DNA of 64,000 nt from Ignavibacteria bacterium (GCA_009773205.1 WPAE01000006.1:1-64000); one strand, 5' to 3'; counted from the stretch's first letter, positions 26,225-35,252 are shown. Notes: generated by a model from the sequence alone, not told the origin. Program-made: numbers and translations.

Positions 26225-26962
26225 TTAATTCTTACTTACTGCAAAATTTCCAACCGAAGTTCCAATACTTTCGCCTGTACAGAGTTTTAGCAAGTTATCC
26301 GGTTTATCCATATTAAATACAATTATAGGCAAGTTATTTTCTTTGCAAAGCGAAATAGCTGTCATATCCATTACGCGTAAGTTTTTCTGAATTACATCTA
26401 AATATGAAATTTCGTTAAACATACTCGCTTCTGGGTTTTTTTCCGGATCGGCATCATAAACACCGTCAACTCTTGTTCCTTTAATAATCGCATCTGCCTC
26501 AATTTCAACAGCGCGTAAAGAAGCTGCAGTATCTGTGCTAAAATACGGATGCCCTGTTCCCGCACCAAAAATTACAATTCTCTTTTTCTCAAGATGGCGT
26601 ATTGCTCTTCTTCGAATGTAAGGCTCAGCTATTGCACTCATATTGATTGCTGTCATCAAACGTGTAAACATTCCATTGTTTTCTAATGTGTTTTGCAATG
26701 CCAATGAGTTAATCATTGTTGCAAGCATACCCATTTGATCGCCGGTTACTCGGTCTATACCTTGTCCTTCGGCATTTAATCCGCGGTAAATATTCCCTCC
26801 GCCAATTACAATTCCAACCTGTACGCCAAGTTCATAAATTTTCTTGATCTCCTTAGCAAAAAAAGTTAGAATCTGTGGATCAATGCCAAATTCGCCTTCT
26901 CCGGCAAGCGACTCGCCAGAAAGCTTTAGCAAAATTCTTTTGTACTTAAGGTTATTATTCAT
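26225..26962 (-). CDS. pyrH: UMP kinase
   Basis: This 245-residue bacterial UMP kinase of the amino-acid-kinase fold makes UDP from UMP. Visible: [33 protein letters not shown], the [14 protein letters not shown] helix, [20 protein letters not shown] and [20 protein letters not shown]. These are the phosphate- and UMP-binding segments. It lies downstream of a terminator that follows tsf, so it is partly uncoupled from the translation genes. Confidence 0.96.
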   Translation of the reverse strand: MNNNLKYKRILLKLSGESLAGEGEFGIDPQILTFFAKEIKKIYELGVQVGIVIGGGNIYRGLNAEGQGIDRVTGDQMGMLATMINSLALQNTLENNGMFTRLMTAINMSAIAEPYIRRRAIRHLEKKRIVIFGAGTGHPYFSTDTAASLRAVEIEADAIIKGTRVDGVYDADPEKNPEASMFNEISYLDVIQKNLRVMDMTAISLCKENNLPIIVFNMDKPDNLLKLCTGESIGTSVGNFAVSKN

Positions 26963-26975
26963 CGTGATTCCAATA

Positions 26976-27010
26976 TAAAAAAAAAGGTCTTATTGTAAAA
27001 TAAGACCTTT
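26976..27010 (-). terminator. Terminator between tsf and pyrH
   Basis: On the minus strand AAAGGTCTTAT / ATAAGACCTTT flanks a 6-base loop and runs into nine T residues. It lies 8 bp after the tsf stop and should reduce read-through into pyrH-frr. Confidence 0.88.
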
Positions 27011-27017
27011 CCGCGTT

Positions 27018-27887
27018 TTACTTCTTTTCATCGCTAAGATGAAAACGTTTGAACTGAATTAACTTTGCCTTTGTAGCGTGCTTCTGGTTAAACTCTTCGA
27101 TAAGAGTAGAAACTTTCTTCGAGTTATCCTTAACAAAAGCCTGCTCAAACAAACAATTTTCTTCATAATACTTATTTAGCTTGCCAGCAGCAATCTTTTC
27201 TAAGATTTGTTCCGGCTTGCCTTCTTTGCGAGCTAATTCTTTATAGATTTCCATTTCTTTTTCGATCAAAGTTTTATCAACCTCTTCGCGGTAAACAGAA
27301 ATTGGTCTCATAGCTGCAACTTGCATTGCAAAATCTTTTAATATAGGTGTAAACTCTGCTGCTTTATCACCCTGAATATTTTCTGCAGAAATTAAAACAC
27401 CAAGTTTACTGCCATGATGAATATAATCTACAATAACACCATTATCCGCTTTTTCTATTGTAAAACGGGAAACTTGAATCTTTTCACCAATCTTTCCTAT
27501 TAAAGAGTTTAATTCATCAGATAAATTTTTTCCATTAACAGATAATGTCATTAATGCTTCAACATCTGCCGGTTGATTAGTTATTACTGCTTCTAAAGCT
27601 AAATTTGCAAAACTAGCAAAGTCTTCATTCTTAGCTACAAAATCTGTTTCGCAATTAACTTCAATCATTACGGCAGATTTTCCATCATCGAAAATCTTAG
27701 TTAAAACAACTCCTTCGTTAGCTGCTCTTTCAGCACGTTTTGCAGCAACAGCAGCTCCTTTCTTTCTTAAAATATCAATAGCAACTTCTAAATCACCGTT
27801 AGAATCTTCAAGCGCTTTTTTACAGTCAATCATTCCTGCGCCGGTTTTATCTCTTAATTCTTTCACTTGTTGTGCACTAACTGCCAT
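27018..27887 (-). CDS. tsf: Translation elongation factor Ts
   Basis: This 289-residue protein has the N-terminal UBA-like domain (VKELRDKTGAGMIDCKKALE), the core with TDFVAKNEDF and a coiled segment, and the C-terminal module (QAFVKDNSKKVSTLIEE). EF-Ts exchanges GDP for GTP on EF-Tu. It lies 120 bp downstream of rpsB and ends at a strong terminator. Confidence 0.97.
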   Translation of the reverse strand: MAVSAQQVKELRDKTGAGMIDCKKALEDSNGDLEVAIDILRKKGAAVAAKRAERAANEGVVLTKIFDDGKSAVMIEVNCETDFVAKNEDFASFANLALEAVITNQPADVEALMTLSVNGKNLSDELNSLIGKIGEKIQVSRFTIEKADNGVIVDYIHHGSKLGVLISAENIQGDKAAEFTPILKDFAMQVAAMRPISVYREEVDKTLIEKEMEIYKELARKEGKPEQILEKIAAGKLNKYYEENCLFEQAFVKDNSKKVSTLIEEFNQKHATKAKLIQFKRFHLSDEKK

Positions 27888-28007
27888 AAAACTAATTCCT
27901 TGTAATTACTATGTTAATAAATCTAATCTCTTTTAGAGAGAAATATTCGCAACTAATTTGCTTTCTACAAGCACATGATAATTTGTTACTCGTCTGCCAA
28001 AAGCGGC

Positions 28008-28940
28008 TTAATTTTCTGATTTCTTTTCTGTTGGTTTTTCTTCATGTTTTACTTCAGGTACTGCTGCCGGTTTAGATTCGCTCTTATGAAAAGGTTTTCT
28101 ATCTGTTCTGGGTTTTCTATCTCCGCTTCCTCGTCTGTCATCACGACCTTCAAACTTAACGCGGCGAACTTTTCCTTTACCATCTTTCTTATCAACTTCT
28201 TCTTCAATTTTATTAGTCTTTTCACCTTCGGCAATTTCGTGTGCTTTTAATTCTTTAGCTTTAGCAGCACCTTCAATAACAGCATCTGCTATAACTCTTC
28301 CAATAATTTCTACTGCACGAGCTGCATCATCATTAGCCGGAATTACATAATCAATAGGATTAGGATCGCAGTTAGTATCCACAATTGCAAATACCGGAAT
28401 GTTTAATCTCTTTGCTTCATTTACTGCAATAGATTCCTTTTTAACATCAACAATAAACAATGCGCCTGGAAGTTTACCCATTGTTTCTACGCCATCAAGT
28501 AGTTTTCTTAGTTTATCTCTTTCGCGCGATTTTAACAAACGCTCTTTTTTTGTAATCTTCTCGAACGTACCGTCACTTTCCATTTTATCAATCAATTGCA
28601 AACGTTTAATGCTTTTGCGTATTGTTGAAAAATTTGTTAGCATTCCGCCAAGCCAGCGTTCGCTAACCCAATTGCTATCGCTTCTTTTAGCCTCTTGCGC
28701 AATTACTCCTTTTGCCTGTTTCTTTGTGCCAACAAAAAGAATTCTTTTACCTTGAGAAACAATTTCTGTCATTGCATCTGCTGCTGCGTCAATAGCGTCG
28801 GAAGTTTTCTTTAGATCAATTATATGAATTCCATTCTTCTCCATAAAAATGAATGGTTTCATTTTGGGGTTCCATCTGCGAGTTAAGTGCCCGAAATGTG
28901 CACCTGATTCGATGAGTTCGGTGAGTTGTACTCTTGCCAT
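28008..28940 (-). CDS. rpsB: 30S ribosomal protein S2, with long charged C-terminal tail
   Basis: The 310-residue S2 has the signature LIESGAHFGHLTRRWNPKMK at the start and PGALFIVDVKKESIAVNEAK plus VDTNCDPNPIDYVIPANDDA further on. The core ends around residue 232. The remaining ~75 residues are a low-complexity, Lys/Glu/Arg-rich tail (GKVRRVKFEGRDDRRGSGDR) that most S2 proteins lack. AGGAG lies 5 bp before the ATG. It is part of the rplM-rpsI-rpsB-tsf run. Confidence 0.97.
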   Translation of the reverse strand: MARVQLTELIESGAHFGHLTRRWNPKMKPFIFMEKNGIHIIDLKKTSDAIDAAADAMTEIVSQGKRILFVGTKKQAKGVIAQEAKRSDSNWVSERWLGGMLTNFSTIRKSIKRLQLIDKMESDGTFEKITKKERLLKSRERDKLRKLLDGVETMGKLPGALFIVDVKKESIAVNEAKRLNIPVFAIVDTNCDPNPIDYVIPANDDAARAVEIIGRVIADAVIEGAAKAKELKAHEIAEGEKTNKIEEEVDKKDGKGKVRRVKFEGRDDRRGSGDRKPRTDRKPFHKSESKPAAVPEVKHEEKPTEKKSEN

Positions 28941-29050
28941 TATTACTCCTGTTTAACTTCTACTCTCTTCAACTTTGCCCTTAATCCATTTTCTAGTAGG
29001 ACACAGGAGGCAAATCCGAGAGTATGAATGATTTTATATAAATAAGTTGA

Positions 29051-29437
29051 TTATCTCTTTGAGAATTGGAAGCGTTTACGCGCTTTTTTCTGTCCATATT
29101 TTTTACGCTCAACCATTCTAGGATCTCTTTTAAGTAATCCTTCAGATTTTAGCGCTGGGCGGAAATCAGCGTTCATTTCTTCTAAAGCTCTTGCAATACC
29201 TAAACGGATAGCATCTGATTGACCGTTAGTGCCGCCTCCATTAGTGTTTGCAAAAACATCATACTTTCCACTTGTTTCTGTAACTACAAATGGCATAAGA
29301 ACATTGTCTCTTTGCTCTTTCATCGGGAAGTAGTTTTCAAATGCTCTATCGTTAATTGTAACTTTTCCGGAGCCTGTTCTTAAATAGACTCTGGCTACAG
29401 CATCTTTTCTTCTACCAACATAAATTTTATCTATCAT
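29051..29437 (-). CDS. rpsI: 30S ribosomal protein S9
   Basis: This 128-residue protein is the full family length. It has [20 protein letters not shown] at the N-terminus, the [18 protein letters not shown] motif, and the basic tail [20 protein letters not shown] ... FQFSKR whose end contacts P-site tRNA. It lies 12 bp after rplM, the near-universal L13-S9 pair. Confidence 0.98.
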   Translation of the reverse strand: MIDKIYVGRRKDAVARVYLRTGSGKVTINDRAFENYFPMKEQRDNVLMPFVVTETSGKYDVFANTNGGGTNGQSDAIRLGIARALEEMNADFRPALKSEGLLKRDPRMVERKKYGQKKARKRFQFSKR

Positions 29438-29449
29438 TAAAAAGCTCCA

Positions 29450-29890
29450 TTAAAAACTTAATACTTCAGGCATTTGTGCGCTGTGCGGATGAGAATCACC
29501 GGCATATACTTTTAACTTCTTGCCTAATCTTTTTCCGAGTTTAGTTTTTGGCAGCATGCCCTTTACAGCATTTTCTACAACCCAAGATGGGTTTTTTGCC
29601 ATAACTTCGGAGTAAGAGCGAAATTTAGCACCGCCGGGATACATAGAATGAGAGAAATACTCTTTTTGAGTTTCTCTTTTTCCTGTCATGCGTATTTTAT
29701 CTGCGTTGATAACTACAACAAAATCTCCAGCATCCATGTTAGGTGTAAAAAACGGTTTGTTTTTCCCGCGTATTACGCGTGCAACCTGTGCGGCTAAGCG
29801 TCCTAAAACCTGATCTTTTGCATCAACCACGTACCATTTCTGATTGGCATCTTCCGGTTTGATGAATCTTGTAATTCTTTCTTGCTTCAA
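29450..29890 (-). CDS. rplM: 50S ribosomal protein L13
   Basis: This protein of about 146 residues contains KWYVVDAKDQVLGRLAAQVA, KPFFTPNMDAGDFVVVINAD, KEYFSHSMYPGGAKFRS and a C-terminal YAGDSHPHSAQMPEVL. I place the start at TTG 29890 (MKQERITR...) because GGAGG lies 5 bp upstream; the track start at 29908 would put that ribosome-binding site inside the gene. It is the first gene of the translation operon, behind a strong promoter. Confidence 0.95.
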   Translation of the reverse strand: MKQERITRFIKPEDANQKWYVVDAKDQVLGRLAAQVARVIRGKNKPFFTPNMDAGDFVVVINADKIRMTGKRETQKEYFSHSMYPGGAKFRSYSEVMAKNPSWVVENAVKGMLPKTKLGKRLGKKLKVYAGDSHPHSAQMPEVLSF

Positions 29891-29932
29891 AACTTCCTCC
29901 AAACACAAAATAACTATTTTTCAAGGGGTGTA

Positions 29933-29961
29933 AATATATTGGCACGAAGTTAGAATGTCAA
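29933..29961 (-). promoter_or_regulatory. Sigma70-type promoter of the rplM operon
   Basis: On the minus strand TTGACA, exactly 17 bp, then TATATT. The -35 is a perfect match and the -10 is 5/6. The predicted transcript start lies about 35-40 nt before the rplM start. No other gene intervenes. Confidence 0.75.
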
Positions 29962-30176
29962 GAAATGCAGACATTTTATTTTTAAGCTCTGTTTTGATGC
30001 TTGATACTGGATAAAACTAAACTGCATGACTTAAGCGTAGGAAAATGACGACTAAATTTTAATTGCCATAAGCTAATAAGCGAGCCATAGAAAACGCAAA
30101 TCCTGCAAAGCCTTGATATTTTTTAGAAGCTCTCGAAACCATTTTTGCTTAACTTTGCGGCAAATATTGGCAAAAA

Positions 30177-31211
30177 ATGAAAATACTTGTTACTGGTGGC
30201 TCGGGATTCCTTGGAATTAACCTAATCAGATTCTTGCTTAACAGAAATCACGAAATCGTTTCGCTCGATATAGCGGATTTCGATTACCCGGAAAAAGATA
30301 AAATCAAAATAATAAGAGGAGACATTCGTGATAAACAAAAGGTAGAAGAAGCTGTTTCGATAGTTGAAATTATTATTCATGCTGCGGCTGCTTTACCTCT
30401 TTACACACCTGATGATATTCACACAACAGATGTTATAGGAACAAAAAACCTTCTTGAGGCGGCAGAAAAGTACGAAGCCAAGCGATTTATTCACATTTCT
30501 TCCACTGCTGTTTACGGAATTCCAGATCATCATCCTATCTACGAAACCGACAAACTTGATGGCGTTGGTGCTTACGGGAAAGCGAAAATTGAAGCCGAGA
30601 ATGTTTGTCTTGAGTTTCGGGTAAAAGGAATGTGCGTTCCAATTCTCCGCCCAAAATCTTTTATTGGACCAGAACGGCTTGGAGTGTTTGCACTTTTTTA
30701 TGATTGGGCAAAAGATGGAAAAGGTTTTCCTATGATTGGTGAAGGCAACAATCGTTATCAATTGTTGGATGTTGAAGACTTATGTGAATCAATTTATCAG
30801 TGCATTGTGTTAGATTGCCAAAAAGTGAATAACACATTTAATATCGGGGCAAAAGAATTCGCGACAATGAAGGAAGATTATCAAGCTGTTTTGGATTATG
30901 CAGGCTTCGGAAAAAAGATTGCTCCTCTTCCGGAAAAACCGATAATTGCAACACTAAAATTGCTCGAAACGATGAAACTTTCTCCTCTTTACAAATGGGT
31001 TTACGAAACTGCTTCAAAAGATTCTTTCGTTTCCATAGAAAAAGCAGAAAGAGTTTTGGGTTTTTCTCCAAAGCATTCTAACAAAGATGCTTTGATAAGA
31101 AATTTCAAATGGTATTTAGAACATCTTGATTCATTTAAAAGGCAAAGTGGAATTAGCCACCGCGTTCCTTGGAAACAAGGTATTTTAAAACTTGCCAAGA
31201 GGTTTTTCTAA
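30177..31211 (+). CDS. NAD-dependent epimerase/dehydratase family protein
   Basis: This 344-residue extended short-chain dehydrogenase has the N-terminal Rossmann motif MKILVTGGSGFLG, IIHAAAALP, ISSTAVYG and the catalytic YGKAK (Y-x3-K). The C-terminal half (FNIGAKEFATM, SIEKAERVLGFSPKHSN) is typical of nucleotide-sugar epimerases/dehydratases. Substrate cannot be told. The next gene (GNAT) starts 2 bp after its stop, so the two are cotranscribed. Confidence 0.85.
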   Translation: MKILVTGGSGFLGINLIRFLLNRNHEIVSLDIADFDYPEKDKIKIIRGDIRDKQKVEEAVSIVEIIIHAAAALPLYTPDDIHTTDVIGTKNLLEAAEKYEAKRFIHISSTAVYGIPDHHPIYETDKLDGVGAYGKAKIEAENVCLEFRVKGMCVPILRPKSFIGPERLGVFALFYDWAKDGKGFPMIGEGNNRYQLLDVEDLCESIYQCIVLDCQKVNNTFNIGAKEFATMKEDYQAVLDYAGFGKKIAPLPEKPIIATLKLLETMKLSPLYKWVYETASKDSFVSIEKAERVLGFSPKHSNKDALIRNFKWYLEHLDSFKRQSGISHRVPWKQGILKLAKRFF

Positions 31212-31213
31212 TA

Positions 31214-31744
31214 ATGGAAACAAATATTACAATTCGTAAATGGAACGAGAATGATGCAGAAGCTGTTCGCAATGTTTTGCAGCAATCTTGGCAAGACACT
31301 TATTCATCATTCATTCCTAAAAATGATTTGGATTTTTATCTTGATAAAACTTACTCTGTAGATTTGCTAAAACAAGCAAATGAAAATCTTGCTTTTACCT
31401 GTTTCGTATCTGAAGCAAATAATAAAGTGTGCGGCTGGCTTAAACTTTACGACTGCATAGAAGAAAAGCGATTCTATCTTTCTTCGATTTATGTTTTGCC
31501 GGAATATCAAAAATTAAAAATTGGAATAAAGTTTTTTGAATTGGCTTGTAGTACAGCAATAGAAAAACATTATAAAGAAATTTACATAGGAGTAATGGTG
31601 CATAATGAGCGGGTTTTAAACTGGTATAAAAAACTCGGGTTCGTCTTCATCGAAGAAAAGCCGTTTAGTATGGGAGATACTTTTGTTCCTCATTTAATCG
31701 GTAAGAAAATTTTAGATAAATTAGCCTACTCTAAAAAGCCATGA
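31214..31744 (+). CDS. GNAT-family N-acetyltransferase
   Basis: This protein of about 176 residues has the GNAT core: VRNVLQQSWQDTYSSFIP at the N-terminus, the strand SSIYVLPEYQKLKIGIKFFE (acetyl-CoA pyrophosphate loop, Q-x-x-K-I-G variant) and VMVHNERVLNWYKKLGFVFI. It acetylates an amine of unknown nature. ATG 31214 is chosen over the track's 31169 because the homology starts at TNITIRKWNENDAEAV and the preceding gene stops at 31211. Confidence 0.85.
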   Translation: METNITIRKWNENDAEAVRNVLQQSWQDTYSSFIPKNDLDFYLDKTYSVDLLKQANENLAFTCFVSEANNKVCGWLKLYDCIEEKRFYLSSIYVLPEYQKLKIGIKFFELACSTAIEKHYKEIYIGVMVHNERVLNWYKKLGFVFIEEKPFSMGDTFVPHLIGKKILDKLAYSKKP

Positions 31745-31792
31745 TTATTAAAAAATGTTGTTTTCGACTTATCCGCCCAACCCTCATAAAAC

Positions 31793-31817
31793 GGCAGGCG
31801 GGTTTGATTCGGCTCAT
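31793..31817 (-). repeat. Single arm of the ATGAGCCGAATC repeat family
   Basis: It matches the right arm of the 7151-7285 element except for a T instead of A (GGGTTTGATTC). The opposite arm is degenerate or absent upstream (CCGCCCAACCCTCATAAAA). It lies in the leader of the deoxyhypusine-synthase-like gene. Confidence 0.75.
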
Positions 31818-31835
31818 AAATAATTTTTATCTTTG
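31803..31835 (+). promoter_or_regulatory. Possible Bacteroidota-type promoter partly within a repeat arm
   Basis: TTTG (31803) and TATCTTTG (31828) with a 21-bp spacer match the TTTG ... TAnnTTTG pattern of Bacteroidota, 23 bp before the next start. The -33 TTTG is created by the variant base in the repeat arm. The rplM promoter looks sigma70-like instead, so this is tentative. Confidence 0.3.
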
Positions 31836-31857
31836 CGCACAAAAAAAGGAGAAATAA

Positions 31858-32886
31858 ATGGCAACGAAACAAGATTATCTTAAAGAAGTGATTAAACATA
31901 TAGACATTAAAGAGCACAATGTTATTAAACTTGTAGATTCAATGGAAGCGATGGCATTTAGCGCACGCGATTTAAACCGCGCAGCTCAGATTTACGATAT
32001 GATGTTAAAGGATAAAGACTGCGCAATTATTTTAACATTAGCAGGCAGCTTATTTAGTGCCGGTTTAAAAAAAGTAGTTTTTGACTTAGTTAACAACAAT
32101 ATGGTTGATGCTATTGTTTCTACAGGCGCAATTATGGTTGATCAAGATTTCTTTGAAGCGCTTGGTTTTAAGCATTACATTGGTACACCGTTTGTTGATG
32201 ATAACGAAATGCGTGATTTACACATTGACCGCATTTACGATACTTTTATTGATGAAGACGAATTGCGCATTTGTGATGATACAACAGCAATAATTTTCGA
32301 TTCACTCGAACCGCGTCCATATTCATCACGCGAATTGCTTTGGCATTTTGGTAAATACTTAGAAGATAACGGCGGACCAAAAGTTGATGATAGTGTTGTT
32401 TACACTGCATACAAAAAGAATGTGCCGATTTTTGTTCCGGCATTTTCTGATTGCTCTGCCGGCTTTGGTATTGTAATGCATCAAGTAAAAAATCCCGATA
32501 AGCATGTTTCTATAGACAGCGGAAAAGATTTTCTTGAATTAACACAAGTAAAGCTTAAGAACAAAGAAACCGGAATCTTTATGATAGGCGGCGGCGTTCC
32601 GAAAAACTTTACTCAAGATATTGTTGTTGCGGCGGATCTATTACAAGAAGATGCCCCAATGCACAAATACGCTATTCAAATTACTGTTGCAGATGTTCGT
32701 GATGGCGCTCTTTCTTCTTCAACACTTAAAGAAGCAAGTTCTTGGGGCAAGGTAGAAACAACATTTGAGCAGATGGTTTATAGCGAAGCAACGCTGGCAA
32801 TGCCATTAATTGCAGGTTATGGTTATCATAAAGGCAGCTGGAAAAACAGAACTGCAAAAGAATTAACAAAGATTTACGCTAAGTAA
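31858..32886 (+). CDS. Deoxyhypusine-synthase-like protein
   Basis: This 342-residue member of the deoxyhypusine synthase family has LAGSLFSAGLKKVVFDLVNN, VSTGAIMVDQDF, VPAFSDCSAGFG and the GIFMIGGGVPKNF segment. The Lys of GGGVPK lines up with the catalytic Lys that carries the butylimine in eukaryotic DHS. Bacteria lack eIF5A, so such homologues are thought to make homospermidine or a related polyamine from spermidine-type donors. AAAGGAG lies 8 bp before the ATG, and a terminator follows. It stands alone, so its pathway context is not visible. Confidence 0.85.
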   Translation: MATKQDYLKEVIKHIDIKEHNVIKLVDSMEAMAFSARDLNRAAQIYDMMLKDKDCAIILTLAGSLFSAGLKKVVFDLVNNNMVDAIVSTGAIMVDQDFFEALGFKHYIGTPFVDDNEMRDLHIDRIYDTFIDEDELRICDDTTAIIFDSLEPRPYSSRELLWHFGKYLEDNGGPKVDDSVVYTAYKKNVPIFVPAFSDCSAGFGIVMHQVKNPDKHVSIDSGKDFLELTQVKLKNKETGIFMIGGGVPKNFTQDIVVAADLLQEDAPMHKYAIQITVADVRDGALSSSTLKEASSWGKVETTFEQMVYSEATLAMPLIAGYGYHKGSWKNRTAKELTKIYAK

Positions 32887-32900
32887 TTTTTTCTTGTAAA

Positions 32901-32936
32901 ACAAGAGCCGCTTTTATTAAGCGGCTCTTGTTTTTA
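32901..32936 (+). terminator. Terminator of the DHS-like gene
   Basis: ACAAGAGCCGCTT / AAGCGGCTCTTGT forms a long perfect stem with the loop TTATT and then TTTTT. Confidence 0.9.
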
Positions 32937-33003
32937 GCAAAGGCTGATTAGGGATTTGCTAAATTTTTTGTTTCACAAAACAGAGTTACAAACGACAGAA
33001 TAA

Positions 33004-33708
33004 TTATAACTCGCCTGTAATTGGATTTAGCACAATCTCTTCTGCAACAAGGTTGGTTTTCTCTTCGTAGATTCTAAAAATTAACTTAGCAATTGCTTCG
33101 GCATTCATCATTTTTTCAGAATATTTTGCCAAAGTTTTTTCGGGCCAAATTTCTGTTGCTGTGGCTCCGGGAGAAACATTTATCACTCTAATATTTTTAT
33201 CGCGCAGCTCTTCTCTAACTACTTTTGCAAAAGCTAATAATCCCGATTTTGAAGCCGAGTAAGCGCTGCTGCCTGTAAATATTTTTTGTGTAACTACAGA
33301 AAGAATGTTAATGATTGTTCCACTTTGTCTTTCGATCATTTCTGGTAAGACACTTTTGGTTGTGTAAACTGAACCAAGAAGATTTGTTTGAATTATTTGC
33401 TCAATAGAATCAAGTGAATCATCAACAATTTTTTTGAACGAAGTTATACCTGCATTGTTGATAAGGGTTACTATTTCATATTCTTGAGAAAGTTTTTTAT
33501 AAACTTCTTCTACGTTGGATTTATCCGAGACATCCATTTTGATTGGGAGAAAAAGTACACCTAATTTTTCAGTAAGTTCATTCAGCAAATCAATTCTTCT
33601 CGAAGAGCCGGCGACCAAAATACCGTTAGCAACAAACACTTCTGCAATTGCTTTTCCAATACCGGAGCTTGCGCCGGTAAGCCAAACAATTTTTTTCTTT
33701 TCTGTCAT
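33004..33708 (-). CDS. Short-chain dehydrogenase, probable pteridine (sepiapterin-type) reductase
   Basis: This 234-residue classical SDR has VWLTGASSGIG (cofactor loop), LINNAG, the SSAYSASKSG active site (S...Y-x3-K) and VSPGATATEI. Its start overlaps the folE stop by one base, and folE in turn touches a PTPS gene. With those two neighbours the natural role is the last, NADPH-dependent reductions to tetrahydrobiopterin, as for sepiapterin reductase. The sequence alone shows only the SDR family; the substrate is inferred from the operon. Confidence 0.8.
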   Translation of the reverse strand: MTEKKKIVWLTGASSGIGKAIAEVFVANGILVAGSSRRIDLLNELTEKLGVLFLPIKMDVSDKSNVEEVYKKLSQEYEIVTLINNAGITSFKKIVDDSLDSIEQIIQTNLLGSVYTTKSVLPEMIERQSGTIINILSVVTQKIFTGSSAYSASKSGLLAFAKVVREELRDKNIRVINVSPGATATEIWPEKTLAKYSEKMMNAEAIAKLIFRIYEEKTNLVAEEIVLNPITGEL

Positions 33709-34271
33709 TAGATTCTCTTTGCAATTAGATCTAAGAACTCGCTTCTTGTTCTTGCATCTGATTTAAATATTCCGTGCATCGCGCTTGTTGTAGTAATGGA
33801 ATTTTGTTTTTGAACTCCGCGCATCATCATGCACATGTGATAACCTTCTGCAACAACAGCTACGCCGCGCGGCAGAAGATATTTCTCAACAGTATCGGCT
33901 ATTTCTTGTGTCATTCTTTCTTGAACTTGAAGTCTTCTTGCAAAAACATCAACTATGCGTGGAATTTTACTCAAACCAATAATCTTGCCTTTTGGAATAT
34001 AAGCAATGTGAATTTTACCGTAAAAGGGAAGCAGGTGATGCTCGCACAAACTGTAAAAATCAATGTCTTTTACTATAACCATTTCATCATACTTCTCTCT
34101 AAAAATGGCATCGTTCAAAATCTCGTCTATATTTTTAGAATATCCGTCAGTAAGAAATTCAAAAGATTTAGCCACACGCGATGGGGTTTTTAGCAGCCCT
34201 TCTCTTTTTGAATCTTCTCCAATCTCTTCTAAAATAGTTTTTATGCACTCTTCAACCTTTGAGTAATTCAT
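33708..34271 (-). CDS. folE: GTP cyclohydrolase I
   Basis: This 187-residue protein converts GTP to 7,8-dihydroneopterin triphosphate. It carries the zinc/active-site run [20 protein letters not shown] (Cys and His ligands), [34 protein letters not shown] and [20 protein letters not shown] (second Cys). It is complete. It overlaps PTPS upstream and the SDR downstream by one base each, so the three proteins are translated as a unit. It can feed both folate and biopterin pathways. Confidence 0.97.
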   Translation of the reverse strand: MNYSKVEECIKTILEEIGEDSKREGLLKTPSRVAKSFEFLTDGYSKNIDEILNDAIFREKYDEMVIVKDIDFYSLCEHHLLPFYGKIHIAYIPKGKIIGLSKIPRIVDVFARRLQVQERMTQEIADTVEKYLLPRGVAVVAEGYHMCMMMRGVQKQNSITTTSAMHGIFKSDARTRSEFLDLIAKRI

Positions 34272-34684
34272 TAACTAACCTTCCCTTTGTATTCTACAAA
34301 ATTGTTTTCAGTCTCTTTTAGTTTTACAGAAAAAAGATTTCCATTTGGAATTTTGTTTTCCAGCTCTTCCCAAATTGAGATGGCAATGTTTTCCGCAGTT
34401 GGAATTTTGCCTGTTAAAAAATTAACGTCAAGATTCAAATTTTTGTGGTCAACTTTGCTAATCACATTATCTATAATAATTTGTTTGAGCAGTTTTAGAT
34501 CCATTAAATAACCGGTTTTAGAATCAACTTCACCGCAAATTGTAATTTCGAGTACATAATTGTGCCCATGTCCGTTTTCGTTACTGCATTTTCCAAACAA
34601 TGAATAGTTTTCTTCTTCTGTAAGATTTGGATTGAACAAACGGTGTGATGCAGAAAAAACTTCTCTTCGAGTTACATAAACCAT
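34271..34684 (-). CDS. 6-pyruvoyl-tetrahydropterin synthase
   Basis: This 137-residue member of the PTPS/QueD family has zinc His residues in FSASHRL and NGHGHNY, the catalytic Cys in [19 protein letters not shown] and [20 protein letters not shown]. The FGKC--NGHGHNY run and [17 protein letters not shown] end look much closer to animal PTPS than to QueD (which carries a C-x3-HGH arrangement). No other queuosine gene is near. PTPS makes 6-pyruvoyl-tetrahydropterin, the second step to tetrahydrobiopterin. First gene of the three-gene unit. Confidence 0.88.
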   Translation of the reverse strand: MVYVTRREVFSASHRLFNPNLTEEENYSLFGKCSNENGHGHNYVLEITICGEVDSKTGYLMDLKLLKQIIIDNVISKVDHKNLNLDVNFLTGKIPTAENIAISIWEELENKIPNGNLFSVKLKETENNFVEYKGKVS

Positions 34685-34688
34685 ATTA

Positions 34689-35147
34689 TTATCCTTTAAT
34701 TACTTTTAAAACTTCTTCTACGTGTCCGCTTACTTTCACTTTAGAAAAAATGTGCAGAATCTTTTCTTCTTCATCTATCACAAAGGTAGTTCTTTCAATT
34801 CCCATATATTTTTTGCCATACATGCTTTTCTCTTTCCATACTTTATATCTATTTAAAATTTTTTTGCTTTCATCGCTTAGTAAAATAAATGGCAGGCTAT
34901 ACTTTTCGATAAACTTTTTGTGGATGCTCGCTGAATCAGCGTTTACACCAATTATAACGGCATTCAACTTGCTGAAATCTGGAAACGCATCACGGAAATT
35001 GCATGCTTCTTGTGAGCAGCCGGAAGTCATATCCTTTGGATAGAAATATAGAATTACTTTTTTCCCTCTGAAATCTCTTAAAGAAACATTTCTTCCGTTT
35101 GAGTCTGCAAGATTAAATGCGGGAGCTTTCTTTCCAACTTCGAGCAT
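34689..35147 (-). CDS. bcp: Peroxiredoxin, Bcp/PrxQ type
   Basis: This protein of about 152 residues has a thioredoxin fold with YFYPKDMTSGCSQEACNFRD; the first Cys is peroxidatic and the second, 5 residues on, resolving, as in PrxQ. It reduces peroxides with thioredoxin. ATG 35147 is used because AGAGGA precedes it and MLEVGKKAPAF is the family start; the track's 33 extra residues are not. It lies 4 bp upstream of the PTPS gene, so it may head the same transcript. Confidence 0.92.
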   Translation of the reverse strand: MLEVGKKAPAFNLADSNGRNVSLRDFRGKKVILYFYPKDMTSGCSQEACNFRDAFPDFSKLNAVIIGVNADSASIHKKFIEKYSLPFILLSDESKKILNRYKVWKEKSMYGKKYMGIERTTFVIDEEEKILHIFSKVKVSGHVEEVLKVIKG

Positions 35148-35204
35148 AAATTCCTCTTTTAATTTCTCAACACAACACGTTGAGTTTTTAGTTCCGTTTA
35201 AAAT

Positions 35205-35236
35205 AAAAAAGGAGACGTAAATAGTCTCCTTTTTCT
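35205..35236. terminator. Bidirectional terminator between two peroxiredoxin genes
   Basis: AAAAAGGAGAC / GTCTCCTTTTT flank a 7-base loop. It can terminate the minus-strand peroxiredoxin ending at 35253 and separates it from the Bcp-pterin unit. Confidence 0.8.
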
Positions 35237-35252
35237 TTTCAAACAAAACAGA

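Noticed and set aside
34271-34684. Annotation of the PTPS gene as queD
   Set aside because: The motif order resembles animal PTPS, no queC/queE neighbours are present, and folE plus an SDR are adjacent; queD remains possible.
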